Positions 28,901-37,457 of a DNA stretch of 64,000 nucleotides are shown here, piece after piece. Source of the stretch: Pseudomonas abieticivorans. GTDB taxonomy: Bacteria; Pseudomonadota; Gammaproteobacteria; Pseudomonadales; Pseudomonadaceae. The first letter of the stretch is position 1, and each line of letters opens with the position of its first letter. The notes beneath the pieces are model-generated. The model made no database searches. It saw nothing but the letters and a program-made list of their open reading frames with translations, and was not told the origin of the DNA. The stretch covers positions 4,085,501 through 4,149,500 of the forward strand of contig NZ_CP094975.1 in the NCBI RefSeq assembly GCF_023509015.1, written 5' to 3'. Position numbers and translations under genes: made by a program.

Positions 28901-29481
28901 GGCGTGAGCAGACGTTCGACGTGATCCTTACCGACTGCAACATGCCCGGCATCAGCGGCTACGCCCTGGCGCACACTATCCGCAGCGCAGAGGCCCAGGA
29001 GGGACGGGCGCGCACGCCGATCATCGGCTGCACCGCCAATGTCATGAGCGATGAGCGCGAGCGCTGCCTGCAAGCCGGCATGGACGAATGCCTGGTCAAG
29101 CCCTTGGCCCTGGAGCACCTGGCCCGACTGTTGGAGCAGGTAAGCGCCGGCCACGCCTTCGACATCGATACCTTGCGCCGCATGACCCAGGCCGACCCTG
29201 CTGTCATGCGGCAGATGCTCGAAGAGTTGCTCAACAACCTTGGGCAAGAGTACGACGCCCTGGAACCGGCCGTGCAAGCCCGCGACTGGAAAGCCCTCAA
29301 GGCTGCGCTCCACCGGCTCAAGGGGGTCGCCTGCCTGATCGATGCGGGCGAGTTGGCGCGCGGTTGCGCCGGGCTCGATGCCGTTCGCCAACAGGCATCA
29401 GCAACAGAACTGGACGCCCGCTGGCCTGCGCTGAAAATGGCCATCGCGCGTTTGCGGCAAGACATAAAAACCTATCTTTAG
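25912..29481 (+). CDS. BvgS/RocS-like hybrid sensor kinase with two periplasmic binding domains
   Basis: Protein of about 1189 residues. A signal peptide or anchor (LMCLSLLWLLGASATVRAA) is followed by two SBP_bac_3 Venus-flytrap domains (about 60-285 and 297-523). A TM helix lies near 536-557 and a PAS domain (LLDGIPNPVYVRDLQGRLI) at about 577-695. The HisKA phospho-His is residue 723 (MSHEIRTPMAAI). The HATPase has NLLSNALKFTQ and TGLGLSICRQL. A receiver has its phospho-Asp at 1008 (LTDCNMPG), and an HPt domain has His 1134 (HRLKGVA). This is the full phosphorelay layout of BvgS, EvgS and RocS. The adjacent REC-EAL gene and LuxR-type gene match the RocS1-RocR-RocA1 set that controls fimbriae and biofilm in P. 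aeruginosa. The ligand is unknown. The ATG at 25912 was chosen; upstream in-frame codons run toward the thrC terminator. Confidence 0.88.
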   Translation: MSGLRRRCGVLMCLSLLWLLGASATVRAAQSLPFNLVAPLVELERMPLSPAEHAWLREHRVLRVGISIADYEPVDITVDRNRYKGVSADFLSLIGRRLDEPFQVMGYTRREEAVQALQSGDIDLLTSANGFERNAAGLQFSKGYMADRAVMVMRAGESPTAGLVGKKIAVVDGYCNLETIHGAYPDSEIIIAPSLASGLEALKEGEVDGFIGNEVIVRSYNALRPYMGLRVVGLSALPAADFSFATRARDGPLGAMVDRALASIDEPLRREVLQRWTTGLGMDIAQRRIELSRVEQDWIKAHPHIRVAATEYSPYLYRNRQGSWVGLNNDVLSTLSQLTGLQFDYLPSGSIAQSLEMLKSGQADMNTTLSEAPDRKQFLNFTHSFGGQAWVFIVRDEDLPINSLEELNGRVLALPAQHAMEAIVREQYPHVRLRLVQSLEQARELVRKGEAAATIDSEVGAYRAVGRYAPGELKVGRSVDGLWAPERFAVASAEPLLLSILNKALEAYPVAELRAVRLKWLGAGNNAEPVWQRIAQWVWWAVAAALLFGLLSLIWSSRLKVQILQREKAEEALSDQLAFQRALLDGIPNPVYVRDLQGRLISCNKKYEEVFSTRFERVQGRLLPEVELLPPDMAAQMHADYLRLLTDQKPLFADRQLTLQGRRMDAWQWMVPFYRADGKLQGLLGGWIDISERKQLEVELVEARLVAEQANQAKSAFLATMSHEIRTPMAAIIGLLELERETARANGQAPSEAMEVAYQSARELIALIGDSLDLAKIEAGSLQLVSEATALRPFFEGMVKLFAVQAANKQLALTLEMAPRIEGNYWFDPLRLRQVVHNLLSNALKFTQQGGVTLQVGWQSPHALSIVVSDTGMGISHEQQARLFKPYAQANVAAARDQGGTGLGLSICRQLIELMGGQITLRSEPGQGTTVHIEIPLSRAREAKAGSVEAPRGPLRPLRVLVVDDLSANRLVLSQQLNYLGHTVQAVEGGQSALRLWREQTFDVILTDCNMPGISGYALAHTIRSAEAQEGRARTPIIGCTANVMSDERERCLQAGMDECLVKPLALEHLARLLEQVSAGHAFDIDTLRRMTQADPAVMRQMLEELLNNLGQEYDALEPAVQARDWKALKAALHRLKGVACLIDAGELARGCAGLDAVRQQASATELDARWPALKMAIARLRQDIKTYL

Positions 29482-29506
29482 ATTTTTCCCGCACTACTTT
29501 CAGACT

Positions 29507-29536
29507 TGTCCTATGGGACAGGATTGTCTCGAATCC
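29507..29536 (+). promoter_or_regulatory. Adjacent inverted repeats upstream of the REC-EAL gene
   Basis: TGTCC-TATG-GGACA (29507-29520) abuts GGATT-GTCTCG-AATCC (29521-29536). They lie in the 111-base spacer between the hybrid kinase and the REC-EAL gene, and could be a regulator binding site or an mRNA structure. There is no T run, so a terminator is less likely. Confidence 0.4.
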
Positions 29537-29592
29537 TACAGTGGCATCAGACGCAACCCACTGGTCGCGCCTGATGCCCTGGAGGTATTCCC

Positions 29593-30828
29593 ATGCACTC
29601 ACTTAAAGTCCTGATTCTCGAAGACAGCCCGTTCCAGCTGATGGCCCTGCATCAGATGCTCAATGCCAGCGGCGTGTTCGACGTGCTGACGGCTGAAAGC
29701 GTCGAGGCAGCGTGCCGCTCGTTGGAGCGCCGCGGCGCCGTCGACGTGGCGATCTGCGACCTGCAAATGGAAGGCGCCGATGGGCTGGACATGATTCGCC
29801 ACCTGGCCAGCACCGGCCAGGCCAAGGCCCTGATCATCCTTAGCAGCGTGGAGCGCAACGTGCTCGACAACGTCGCGCAACTGGCACGCCACCTGGGCTT
29901 GAGGGTGCTGGCGGCGCTGCAAAAGCCTGCGTCCCCGGCTACCTTGCATCGCCTGCTGGAAAGCTATCGCCAGCGCGACGTGCAGGCCGAGCGCCTGCCA
30001 CCGCTGCTTGAAGTGCACGAGCTGGTGCCTTTGAGCGAACTGACCGAGCAGGAGTTGCCGCAGCTCAAAGCCCAATGGCAAGCCTACTACCAGCCCAAGG
30101 TGGCGATGGACGGGCAACTGCTGGGGGTCGAGGCGCTGGTGCGCTGGCACCACCCGCAGCGTGGCGTGCTGTCACCGGCAAGCTTCTTGCCGTTGGTGAG
30201 CTACGCCGGCCTGATGGAACCCCTGACCTGGCACATGCTCGACACGGCGCTGCAGTTCAGCGCGCACACCCGTGATGCCAGCGGCCGGCACCTGTCAGTG
30301 TCGGTCAACATCCCGCCGGCGATGCTGGAGCATCGCACGTTTGCGCCTCAGCTCGTGGCGTTGCTCAAGCAGCATAGGTTGCCGGCGCGGGTGCTGACCC
30401 TGGAGGTGGTGGAGAACCGCGAGACCACGGCCAGCGAGGAGCAGGTCGAAGCCCTGCTGCGCTTGCGCATGATCGGTTGTCGGCTGAGCCTGGACGACTA
30501 TGGGGTCGGGGACTCGAACATTCAGCGGCTGCTGGAGTTGCCGTTTTCCGAGATCAAGATCCCCAGCCAGTTCGTCCGCGGCATGGCTGAGGATGGGCGC
30601 AAGGCGGCGGTGGTGGCCGGGGCGCTGATCATGGCCCGGCGCATGAGCCTGGACGTGGTTGTGGAGGGCATCGAGACGGCCAGCGATTACCAGGCGCTGG
30701 GTACCTTGGGAGCGCCCGCGTTGCAGGGTTACTACGTGGCCCGGCCAATGCCCCGCGCGGCACTGGAGCAATGGCTGGCCAACGCCCAGGCTCACGTCTG
30801 GAATGCGGCCGAGGACTGCCCGGCTTGA
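29593..30828 (+). CDS. RocR-like response regulator with EAL c-di-GMP phosphodiesterase domain
   Basis: Protein of 411 residues. The receiver (about 1-125) has LILEDSPFQ, phospho-Asp in VAICDLQMEG and Lys in ALQKP. The EAL domain (about 160-400) keeps the catalytic set: Q in YYQPKV, EAL in GVEALVRW, Asn in SVNIPP, Glu in LEVVEN, the Asp pair in SLDDYGVGDSN, Lys in EIKIPSQF, Glu in VVEGIET and Gln in LQGYYVARPM. An active hydrolase of c-di-GMP is expected. RocR of P. aeruginosa has the same layout and is activated by phosphorylation. The usual Asp after K-I is Pro here, which is worth noting. Only three bases separate its stop from the stop of the convergent regulator. Confidence 0.88.
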   Translation: MHSLKVLILEDSPFQLMALHQMLNASGVFDVLTAESVEAACRSLERRGAVDVAICDLQMEGADGLDMIRHLASTGQAKALIILSSVERNVLDNVAQLARHLGLRVLAALQKPASPATLHRLLESYRQRDVQAERLPPLLEVHELVPLSELTEQELPQLKAQWQAYYQPKVAMDGQLLGVEALVRWHHPQRGVLSPASFLPLVSYAGLMEPLTWHMLDTALQFSAHTRDASGRHLSVSVNIPPAMLEHRTFAPQLVALLKQHRLPARVLTLEVVENRETTASEEQVEALLRLRMIGCRLSLDDYGVGDSNIQRLLELPFSEIKIPSQFVRGMAEDGRKAAVVAGALIMARRMSLDVVVEGIETASDYQALGTLGAPALQGYYVARPMPRAALEQWLANAQAHVWNAAEDCPA

Positions 30829-30831
30829 GCC

Positions 30832-31545
30832 TCAGCTCAGGCCGTGTTCCTGCAGGTAGATAAACAGCGCGGCATCATTGGGCACGCCGAGCTTGCGCAT
30901 GGCGTTGACCTTTTGCGCGCTGACGGTCTGTTTGCTGCGGTTGAGCTGCGCGGCGATCTCGCTCACGGACAGCCCGCCCGCCAGCAGCCGGGTCACCTCC
31001 AGCTCGCGCGGGGACAACGGGTCGCGCTCCAGCAGCTTGTCGGGACGCACCTCGCCGTCTTGCAGCAACGCCTGGCTGATGGATTCGGCAATGAACACCT
31101 TCTGGCGCTGCACATGGGCAATGGCAATGGGCAGCTCACTCACCAGGCTGGCCTTGTTCAACACGCCCTTTACCCCCAGCGCCAGCATTTCGCGGAACAG
31201 CCCGGGATTGCTGAGCATGGTGACCACCAGAATCGGCAGGTCGGGCCAATGCCTGCGAATGGTTTCCAGCAGGCGCAGGCCGTCGTTCTGGTTTTCCGCT
31301 GGCATCATGAAGTCGGTGATCAGCAAATCGCATTCGCCTTCGGCCAGCCATTGGGTGACCTCCAGCGGGGTACTGGCCTCACCGACCACGGTCAGCCCGG
31401 GGTCTTGCTGAATCACGGCGCGCAAGCCGATCCGAAAGATCGGGTGATCGTCGGCAAGGAGGATGCGCAGGGGGGTATGGGTTGGGGCATTCAAGGGCGT
31501 GCAGCACTCCGGGCGGTCCGTTTCCTGCGGCAAAGTCTGGCACAT
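30832..31545 (-). CDS. RocA-like NarL/LuxR-family response regulator
   Basis: Protein of 237 residues. The receiver has ILLADDHPIFRIGL, phospho-Asp in DLLITDFMMPAE and Lys in VLNKASL. The C-terminal LuxR-type HTH is LSPRELEVTRLLAGGLSVSE and IAAQLNRSKQTVSAQK, with VNAMRKLGV. It completes the set of hybrid sensor, EAL phosphodiesterase and DNA-binding regulator, as in RocS1-RocR-RocA1. The start is uncertain: the ATG used gives about 25 residues ahead of the receiver, and a later non-ATG start near the receiver is possible. It is transcribed toward the REC-EAL gene. Confidence 0.84.
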   Translation of the reverse strand: MCQTLPQETDRPECCTPLNAPTHTPLRILLADDHPIFRIGLRAVIQQDPGLTVVGEASTPLEVTQWLAEGECDLLITDFMMPAENQNDGLRLLETIRRHWPDLPILVVTMLSNPGLFREMLALGVKGVLNKASLVSELPIAIAHVQRQKVFIAESISQALLQDGEVRPDKLLERDPLSPRELEVTRLLAGGLSVSEIAAQLNRSKQTVSAQKVNAMRKLGVPNDAALFIYLQEHGLS

Positions 31546-31759
31546 CTGTTCCGATGTCGGCGTTTTTTGTAGTCCGTTGCCTACACGGTGGTTCCGCAGC
31601 CCAGCGGGGCTTTCGACAGGCGCAGCAAATCTGTCATATTCCAAGGGCAAGCTCTGATAGCTGGTTCACGTTCAAGACGCGGCAGGTTTAGAACTTTTCG
31701 CACCTGGCCGTAGTCTTTGATAGACACCTTTGGTTTATAACAATTGAGTGGTGATCGAG

Positions 31760-32050
31760 ATGGAAAGAATCAGCTTATTGCTTAGCCGAGCGCTGACGCC
31801 CTACCAGGTCACTGTGACGGCGTCGGGTCTGGAACAGCAATGCCGCGTGGTGTTGCGTGATTCAAAGGGGGCAGTGGTCCTGGAACGCCAGGTCAGCGCC
31901 CATCAATTGAGCGAGCAGCGCGCCCTGACCGATGTGGTCGACGGCCTGCATCGCGACCTGATGGTGGCCGAAGGTCGCCTGCAACCGTGCATGATTGCCG
32001 CCCTGCGCAACGCTGCGCAGACAGCTTCCATGAATTCATTGCACGCGTAG
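31760..32050 (+). CDS. DUF3509 domain protein
   Basis: Protein of 96 residues matching DUF3509, a family found almost only in Pseudomonas; the function is unknown. It begins MERISLLLSRALTPYQVTV, followed by alternating strands (CRVVLRDSKGAVVLERQVS) and a C-terminal helix (LQPCMIAALRNA). An in-frame GTG 12 bases upstream is a possible alternative start. The 214 bases separating it from the divergent LuxR-type gene hold no other gene. Confidence 0.75.
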   Translation: MERISLLLSRALTPYQVTVTASGLEQQCRVVLRDSKGAVVLERQVSAHQLSEQRALTDVVDGLHRDLMVAEGRLQPCMIAALRNAAQTASMNSLHA

Positions 32051-32155
32051 GGAACCTTCTTGCGCACCTATGCTCAGATTCAGTAAGGGCAGGGGGCAAC
32101 CATTGAGCTCCGGTGATTGTCTCCCTGTCGTGCGGGCCCCAATGGGGCTCTGTTT

Positions 32156-32193
32156 AACCCCGGGTAGCCTCCCCACTGCCCGGGGTTTCTTTT
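32156..32193 (+). terminator. Terminator after the DUF3509 gene
   Basis: AACCCCGGG and CCCGGGGTT form a 9-bp stem around a 14-base loop, followed by TCTTTT. A smaller GGGCCCCaatGGGGCTC hairpin lies just before it. Confidence 0.8.
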
Positions 32194-32265
32194 GCCTGCG
32201 ATTCGGTGAAGCGCCACGCATTCGGTTAGACTGTGCGACTTTCCTCGCAGCAAGAAGCCCCTTTC

Positions 32266-32808
32266 ATGGCACAGCCCTCCACGACCTATAAATTCGAACT
32301 CAACCTCACCGACCTGGATCGTGGGGTCTACGAGAGCGTCAAGCAGACCATCGCCCGCCACCCTTCCGAAACCGAAGAGCGCATGACCGTGCGCCTGCTG
32401 GCCTATGCCTTCTGGTACAACGAACAGTTGTCCTTCGGTCGCGGCCTGTCGGACGTCGATGAGCCTGCCTTGTGGGAAAAAAGCCTGGACGATCGCGTGC
32501 TGCACTGGATCGAAGTGGGCCAGCCTGACGCCGATCGCCTGACCTGGTGTTCGCGCCGCACCGAACGCACCAGCCTGCTGGCCTACGGCAGCCTGCGTGT
32601 CTGGCAGACCCGAGTGCTGGACACGGTGAAAAACCTGAAAAACGTCAACGTCGCCGGCGTGCCCCAGGAAGTCCTGGAGACCCTGGCCAAAGACATGCCG
32701 CGCGTGATCAAGTGGGATGTGATGATCAGTGAAGGCACGATTTTCGTCACCGACGACCGTGGCCAGCATGAAGTCCAGCTTGAATGGCTGATGGGCGAGC
32801 GCGGCTGA
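32266..32808 (+). CDS. yaeQ: YaeQ family protein
   Basis: Protein of 180 residues of the YaeQ family, with a PD-(D/E)XK nuclease-like fold and no firm function. It begins MAQPSTTYKFELNLTDLDRGVYES and contains HPSETEERMTVRLLAYAFWY and LSDVDEPALWEKSLD..LHWIEVGQPD, the typical core. In E. coli it can suppress RfaH loss. The ATG at 32266 was chosen because the residues upstream are not family-like. recJ follows after about 55 bases. Confidence 0.9.
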   Translation: MAQPSTTYKFELNLTDLDRGVYESVKQTIARHPSETEERMTVRLLAYAFWYNEQLSFGRGLSDVDEPALWEKSLDDRVLHWIEVGQPDADRLTWCSRRTERTSLLAYGSLRVWQTRVLDTVKNLKNVNVAGVPQEVLETLAKDMPRVIKWDVMISEGTIFVTDDRGQHEVQLEWLMGERG

Positions 32809-32862
32809 GTCGTCGCCTTTGCCCCTATCCACTTTTTAAACCAGAGAAGCCGCCGCCACCCA

Positions 32863-34572
32863 ATGCGTATCGAACCGCGTCAACTACCTGCCATCCTGCC
32901 CTTTCTCGGTGAATTACCGCCCCTGCTGACCCGCCTGTACGCGGCTCGCGGGGTGCAATCGGAGGCCGAGCTGGACAAGAGCCTGGCGCGGTTGATCCCG
33001 TTTCAGCAGCTCAAGGGCATCGATGCGGCGGTAGACTTGCTGGTGGTCGCGCTGGAGCGTCGCCAACGCATCCTCATCGTCGGCGATTTCGACGCCGACG
33101 GCGCCACTGCCAGCACCGTGGGCCTGCTGGGCCTGCGCTTGCTGGGCGCGGCCCACGTCGACTACCTGGTGCCCAACCGCTTCGAATACGGCTACGGGCT
33201 GACCCCGGAAATCGTCAAGGTAGCCCTGGAGCGCCAGCCCGACTTACTGGTAACGGTGGACAACGGTATTTCCAGCGTCGAAGGCGTGGCGGCGGCTAAG
33301 GCGGCGGGGCTGACGGTACTGGTTACCGACCACCACCTGCCCGGCCACGAACTGCCGGCGGCCGATGCCATCGTCAACCCCAACCAGCCCGGTTGCGAGT
33401 TTCCCAGCAAGGCCTTGGCAGGCGTGGGTGTGATTTTCTACGTGCTGATGGCCCTGCGCGCGCGCTTGCGCAGCCTGGGCCACTACGACAGCAAGCCACA
33501 GCCGAACATTGGCGAATTGCTCGACCTGGTCGCCTTGGGCAGCGTCGCCGACGTTGTGCCGCTGGACGCCAACAACCGCATCCTGGTGCACCAAGGGTTG
33601 GAGCGCATCCGTGCCGGGCGGGCGCGGCCGGGGTTGAAGGCGATCCTGGAGGTAGCCAAGCGTGACCACAGCCGCATCACGTCTACCGACCTGGGCTTTA
33701 TCCTCGGCCCGCGGTTGAACGCGGCAGGGCGCCTGGACGACATGAGCCTGGGCATCGAATGCCTGTTGACCGACGACACGGCGCTGGCGCGGGAAATGGC
33801 CGGGCAACTGGACGAGTTGAACCAGGACCGTAAATCCATCGAGCAAGGCATGCAGCGCGAGGCGCTGGCCCAGCTCAAGGATTTGCCGCTGGAATCGATG
33901 CCGTTCGGCCTGTGCCTGTTCGATGCGGACTGGCACCAAGGCGTGATCGGGATTCTGGCCTCACGCCTGAAAGAGAAATATCACCGGCCCACCATCGCCT
34001 TCGCTGATGCCGGGGAGGGCATGCTCAAGGGTTCGGCACGGTCGGTGCCAGGTTTTCATATCCGTGATGCGCTGGACGCGGTGGCTGCCAAGCACCCGGA
34101 TTTGATCAGCAAGTTCGGCGGGCATGCGATGGCCGCTGGCCTGTCGCTGCCGGAAGGCAACTTCCCGGCGTTTGCCGAGGCTTTCGATCAGCAAGTGCGC
34201 CGCCAATTGCAGGAAGAAGACCTGACCGGCCGCCTGCTGACCGACGGCAGCCTGGCCGTGGAGGAATTTCACTTGGAACTGGCCCGCGCGTTGCGCCATG
34301 CCGGGCCGTGGGGGCAGCACTTCCCCGAGCCGCTGTTCCACGGTGTGTTCCAGTTGGTGGAGCAGCGCGTGGTGGGCGAGCGGCATCTGAAAGTGGTACT
34401 CAAGAGCGAGTGCGGCTCGGTCAAGCTCGACGGTATCGCCTTTGGCATCGACCGCGAGATCTGGCCCAACCCCACCGTGCGCTGGGTAGAGCTGGCCTAC
34501 AAGCTGGACCTCAATGAATTTCGCGGCAACGAAACCGTGCAGTTGATGATCGCGCACATGGAGCCGCGCTGA
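32863..34572 (+). CDS. recJ: Single-stranded-DNA exonuclease RecJ
   Basis: 5'-to-3' ssDNA exonuclease of 569 residues used in RecF-pathway recombination and mismatch repair. DHH-superfamily metal motifs are present: VGDFDADGATAST, DNGISS and VTDHHLPG. The DHHA1 domain carries GGHAMAAGLSLP, and the C-terminal OB-like domain is present (VVLKSECGSVKLDGIAFG). Length matches the family. Confidence 0.95.
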   Translation: MRIEPRQLPAILPFLGELPPLLTRLYAARGVQSEAELDKSLARLIPFQQLKGIDAAVDLLVVALERRQRILIVGDFDADGATASTVGLLGLRLLGAAHVDYLVPNRFEYGYGLTPEIVKVALERQPDLLVTVDNGISSVEGVAAAKAAGLTVLVTDHHLPGHELPAADAIVNPNQPGCEFPSKALAGVGVIFYVLMALRARLRSLGHYDSKPQPNIGELLDLVALGSVADVVPLDANNRILVHQGLERIRAGRARPGLKAILEVAKRDHSRITSTDLGFILGPRLNAAGRLDDMSLGIECLLTDDTALAREMAGQLDELNQDRKSIEQGMQREALAQLKDLPLESMPFGLCLFDADWHQGVIGILASRLKEKYHRPTIAFADAGEGMLKGSARSVPGFHIRDALDAVAAKHPDLISKFGGHAMAAGLSLPEGNFPAFAEAFDQQVRRQLQEEDLTGRLLTDGSLAVEEFHLELARALRHAGPWGQHFPEPLFHGVFQLVEQRVVGERHLKVVLKSECGSVKLDGIAFGIDREIWPNPTVRWVELAYKLDLNEFRGNETVQLMIAHMEPR

Positions 34573-34667
34573 GAAAACGCGCTGAACCCTCCCGGCGGCG
34601 GTGTTGTCGACTAGGCTCTAAACACGCTGATGTGTTGACGTCCGAACACTGCCCCCAGAGGTGACCC

Positions 34668-35774
34668 ATGAGTTTGCTGCTTGAACCCTACACCATTCGC
34701 AACCTGACCCTGCCCAACCGCATTGCCGTCTCGCCCATGTGCCAGTATTCCAGTGTCGACGGCCTGGCCAACGACTGGCACCTGGTGCATTTGGGCAGCC
34801 GCGCCGCCGGTGGCGCCGGGCTGGTCTTTACCGAAGCCACGGCGGTGACCGCCGATGGCCGCATCACCCCCGAAGACTTGGGCCTGTGGAACGACGAACA
34901 GATCGAGCCCTTGCAGCGCATCACCCGTTTCATCATCTCCCAAGGCGCGGTGCCGGGCATTCAACTGGCCCACGCCGGGCGCAAGGCGTCCACCTACAAG
35001 CCCTGGCTGGCCAAACCCGGCAGCATTCCGGTGAGCGAGGGCGGCTGGGTGCCGGTCGGCCCATCGAAAATCGCCTTTGACCCGCGCCACACGGCGCCCA
35101 CGGCGTTAGACGAAGCACAGATCCAGGAAGTGATCCTGGCCTTCGTCGAGGCGGCCCGCCGTGCGCTGACGGCCAATTTCAAGGTGGTCGAGGTGCACGC
35201 TGCCCACGGTTACCTGCTGCATCAATTTTTATCGCCCATCAGCAACCAGCGCCAGGATGCCTACGGCGGCTCGTTCGAAAACCGTATTCGCCTGACCCTG
35301 CAGGTGACCGAGGCGATTCGTACCGTGTGGCCTGAAGACTTGCCAGTGTTCGTGCGTGTGTCGGCCACCGACTGGGTGGAAGATGGCTGGAACCCGGACG
35401 AAACCGTGGAGTTGGCCAAGCGCCTGAAAGCTATCGGGGTGGATTTGATCGACGTGTCGTCGGGCGGTACCGCGGCCAATGCCGAGATCCCAACTGGGCC
35501 TGGGTATCAGACGCGCTTTGCCGAACGGGTGAAAAAGGAGTCGGGGATTGCCACCGGCACCGTGGGCATGATCACCGAGCCTGCCCAGGCCGAGCACATT
35601 TTGCGCACCTGCCAGGCAGACATCATTTTGCTTGCGCGGGAGTTGTTGCGTGATCCGTACTGGCCGTTGCATGCCGACGATGACCTGGGCGGCAAGCAGG
35701 CAACGTGGCCTGCGCAGTACCAGCGGGCGACGCATCGGGATCAGCCGATTCACGAATCCGATTTGCGCGATTGA
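34668..35774 (+). CDS. Old Yellow Enzyme-family NADH:flavin oxidoreductase
   Basis: FMN-dependent TIM-barrel ene-reductase of 368 residues. It begins LLEPYTIRNLTLPNRIAVSPM with the YqjM/XenA-type CQYSS strand. It also has HLGSRAAGGAGLVFTEATAV, IQLAHAGRK, VHAAHGYLLHQFLSP with the substrate-binding His, and YGGSFENRIR. A C-terminal FMN phosphate-binding segment (ADIILLARELLRDPYWPLHA) is present. Such enzymes reduce activated alkenes, nitro compounds or nitrate esters; the natural substrate is unknown. A GAGGTGACC ribosome-binding region lies before the ATG. It converges on opgD across a perfect palindrome. Confidence 0.9.
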   Translation: MSLLLEPYTIRNLTLPNRIAVSPMCQYSSVDGLANDWHLVHLGSRAAGGAGLVFTEATAVTADGRITPEDLGLWNDEQIEPLQRITRFIISQGAVPGIQLAHAGRKASTYKPWLAKPGSIPVSEGGWVPVGPSKIAFDPRHTAPTALDEAQIQEVILAFVEAARRALTANFKVVEVHAAHGYLLHQFLSPISNQRQDAYGGSFENRIRLTLQVTEAIRTVWPEDLPVFVRVSATDWVEDGWNPDETVELAKRLKAIGVDLIDVSSGGTAANAEIPTGPGYQTRFAERVKKESGIATGTVGMITEPAQAEHILRTCQADIILLARELLRDPYWPLHADDDLGGKQATWPAQYQRATHRDQPIHESDLRD

Positions 35775-35778
35775 GCGG

Positions 35779-35822
35779 TTCGCGAGTAAATCCGCTCCTG
35801 CAGGAGCGGATTTACTCGCGAA
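35779..35822. repeat. Perfect 44-bp palindrome between the OYE gene and opgD
   Basis: TTCGCGAGTAAATCCGCTCC and its exact reverse complement are joined by TGCA, with no mismatch over 44 bases. It is a tight doublet of the window's palindromic family at a convergent gene junction. It can form a long hairpin on either strand, so it may serve as a bidirectional mRNA end. Confidence 0.9.
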
Positions 35823-35840
35823 AAACACGCTAAGGGCCTA

Positions 35841-37457
35841 TCAGGTGTACTTGCGCTTGTCCGGCGCCGGCGGGAAGTACTGATACAGCCACGTCTCGCT
35901 CAACGTCCGGTCGCTGGTCTTGATGAACAAGCGCAGTTCCACCGGGTCGACGCTGTCATTGGTCGGGTACCAGTCAAAGGTGATCCGATAGCCGCGGTCT
36001 GGCAGCACCAGCACGTTGAAGTCCTGCACCTTGCCGTTGGACGCCGTGACGATCGGTTCGATCGCGGTGCCTTCGGGCAAGCGTTCCAAACCACCGCCCT
36101 TGAAGTCCACGGCAAAGCGCCGGGCCCACACCTCGGGGTAATGCTCGCCAGGTGCCCAACCTTCGATAAACCCGCCCATGCCGGAACGGGTGGCGTGTAC
36201 CCGTGCCAGTGGCGTGCCTACCGGGGGCAGGGCGCTCCAGTACAGCTTGTAGCCGTAATGCAGGGTGTCCCCGGCGGCCACCGGGGTTTTCGGTGTCCAG
36301 AAGGCCACGATGTTGTCCAGCGTCTCGCCGGTGGTGGGGATCTCAAGCAGGTCGATCGAGCCCTCGCCCCAGGCGGTGGTGGGTTCTACCCACAAGCTTG
36401 GGCGCTTGCTGTACCAGTCCACGGTGTCTTCGTAGCTGGCGAACTCGTGGTCGGTCTGCACCAGGCCGAAACCTTTCGGGTCTTTGTCGGCGAAGGCGTT
36501 GAACTGCAGCTTGGCCGGGTTGTTCAGCGGCCGGCAGATCCACTCGCCGTTGCCGCGCCACATGGCCAGGCGGTCGGAGTCGTGGATTTGCGGGTGAATG
36601 GTGTCGCACATGCGGCGCTCGTGGGTGCCGCAGCTGAACATGGTGGTCATCGGCGCGATGCCCAGTTGCTCGATGGCGGTACGGGCGAACACGTGGGCGT
36701 CCACCTCCATCACCACGCGCTCGGCCTGGCAGTCGATGTCAAAGCGATAGGCGCCGGTGGCGCTCGGTGAGTCGAGCAGGGCATAGACCACGAAGCGGGT
36801 ACTGTCCTTGGTCGGTGTCTCGAACCAGAACTTGGTGAAGTCAGGAAACTCCTCGCGCTTCTTGGCGTAAGTGTCGATGGCCAGGCCGCGTGCCGACAGG
36901 CCGTACTGGCCGGTGGAATCCACGGCACGGAAGTAGCTGGCGCCCAGGAACGACAGCACGTCATGGCTGGCCATCTCCGGTGCCTTGAACAGTTTGAAGC
37001 CGGCAAAGCCCAGGTCGCCCTTGAGCTGCGCGGTGTCTACGCCGGTGTTCTGGTAGTTGAACAGCGGCGGGCGGAAATGCACTTCGCGGGACTTTTTGTT
37101 GGCCGGGTCCACGCTGTACATCCGCACCGGTTGCTTGAAGCCCATGCCCACGTGGAAAAACTGCACGTCCAACTGGCCGTTGAGCTCGTTCCACAAGGAA
37201 TGCTTGGCGTCATACTGGATGGCGTTGAACTGCTGCGGCGTCATGTTCGCGAGCGTCGGCGGCAGGGTTTGCTTGCCGTTCACGTAGCCTGCGGCCGCGA
37301 GCTTTTTAGCCTGGGCCTGCAGCCAATCGAAGTCGAAGCTCTCGGCCTCGCCATCGGCGGTGGCCGCCAGGGCGTGAGCGGCAAACAGCCCGCTGGCCGA
37401 CAGCCCGGTATAGGCCGCCAGGGCCATGGATGCCTTGAGGAGGTGCCTGCGGTGCAT
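35841..37457 (-). CDS. opgD: Glucan biosynthesis protein D (osmoregulated periplasmic glucans)
   Basis: Periplasmic protein of 538 residues of the MdoG/MdoD family that shapes the branching of osmoregulated glucans. The ATG at 37457 starts a Tat signal peptide: twin arginines in [18 protein letters not shown] and a hydrophobic core ending in AHALA. Longer upstream frames lack this. Family segments are [31 protein letters not shown] [53 protein letters not shown] and [10 protein letters not shown]. Tat export distinguishes OpgD from the Sec-exported OpgG. Confidence 0.92.
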   Translation of the reverse strand: MHRRHLLKASMALAAYTGLSASGLFAAHALAATADGEAESFDFDWLQAQAKKLAAAGYVNGKQTLPPTLANMTPQQFNAIQYDAKHSLWNELNGQLDVQFFHVGMGFKQPVRMYSVDPANKKSREVHFRPPLFNYQNTGVDTAQLKGDLGFAGFKLFKAPEMASHDVLSFLGASYFRAVDSTGQYGLSARGLAIDTYAKKREEFPDFTKFWFETPTKDSTRFVVYALLDSPSATGAYRFDIDCQAERVVMEVDAHVFARTAIEQLGIAPMTTMFSCGTHERRMCDTIHPQIHDSDRLAMWRGNGEWICRPLNNPAKLQFNAFADKDPKGFGLVQTDHEFASYEDTVDWYSKRPSLWVEPTTAWGEGSIDLLEIPTTGETLDNIVAFWTPKTPVAAGDTLHYGYKLYWSALPPVGTPLARVHATRSGMGGFIEGWAPGEHYPEVWARRFAVDFKGGGLERLPEGTAIEPIVTASNGKVQDFNVLVLPDRGYRITFDWYPTNDSVDPVELRLFIKTSDRTLSETWLYQYFPPAPDKRKYT

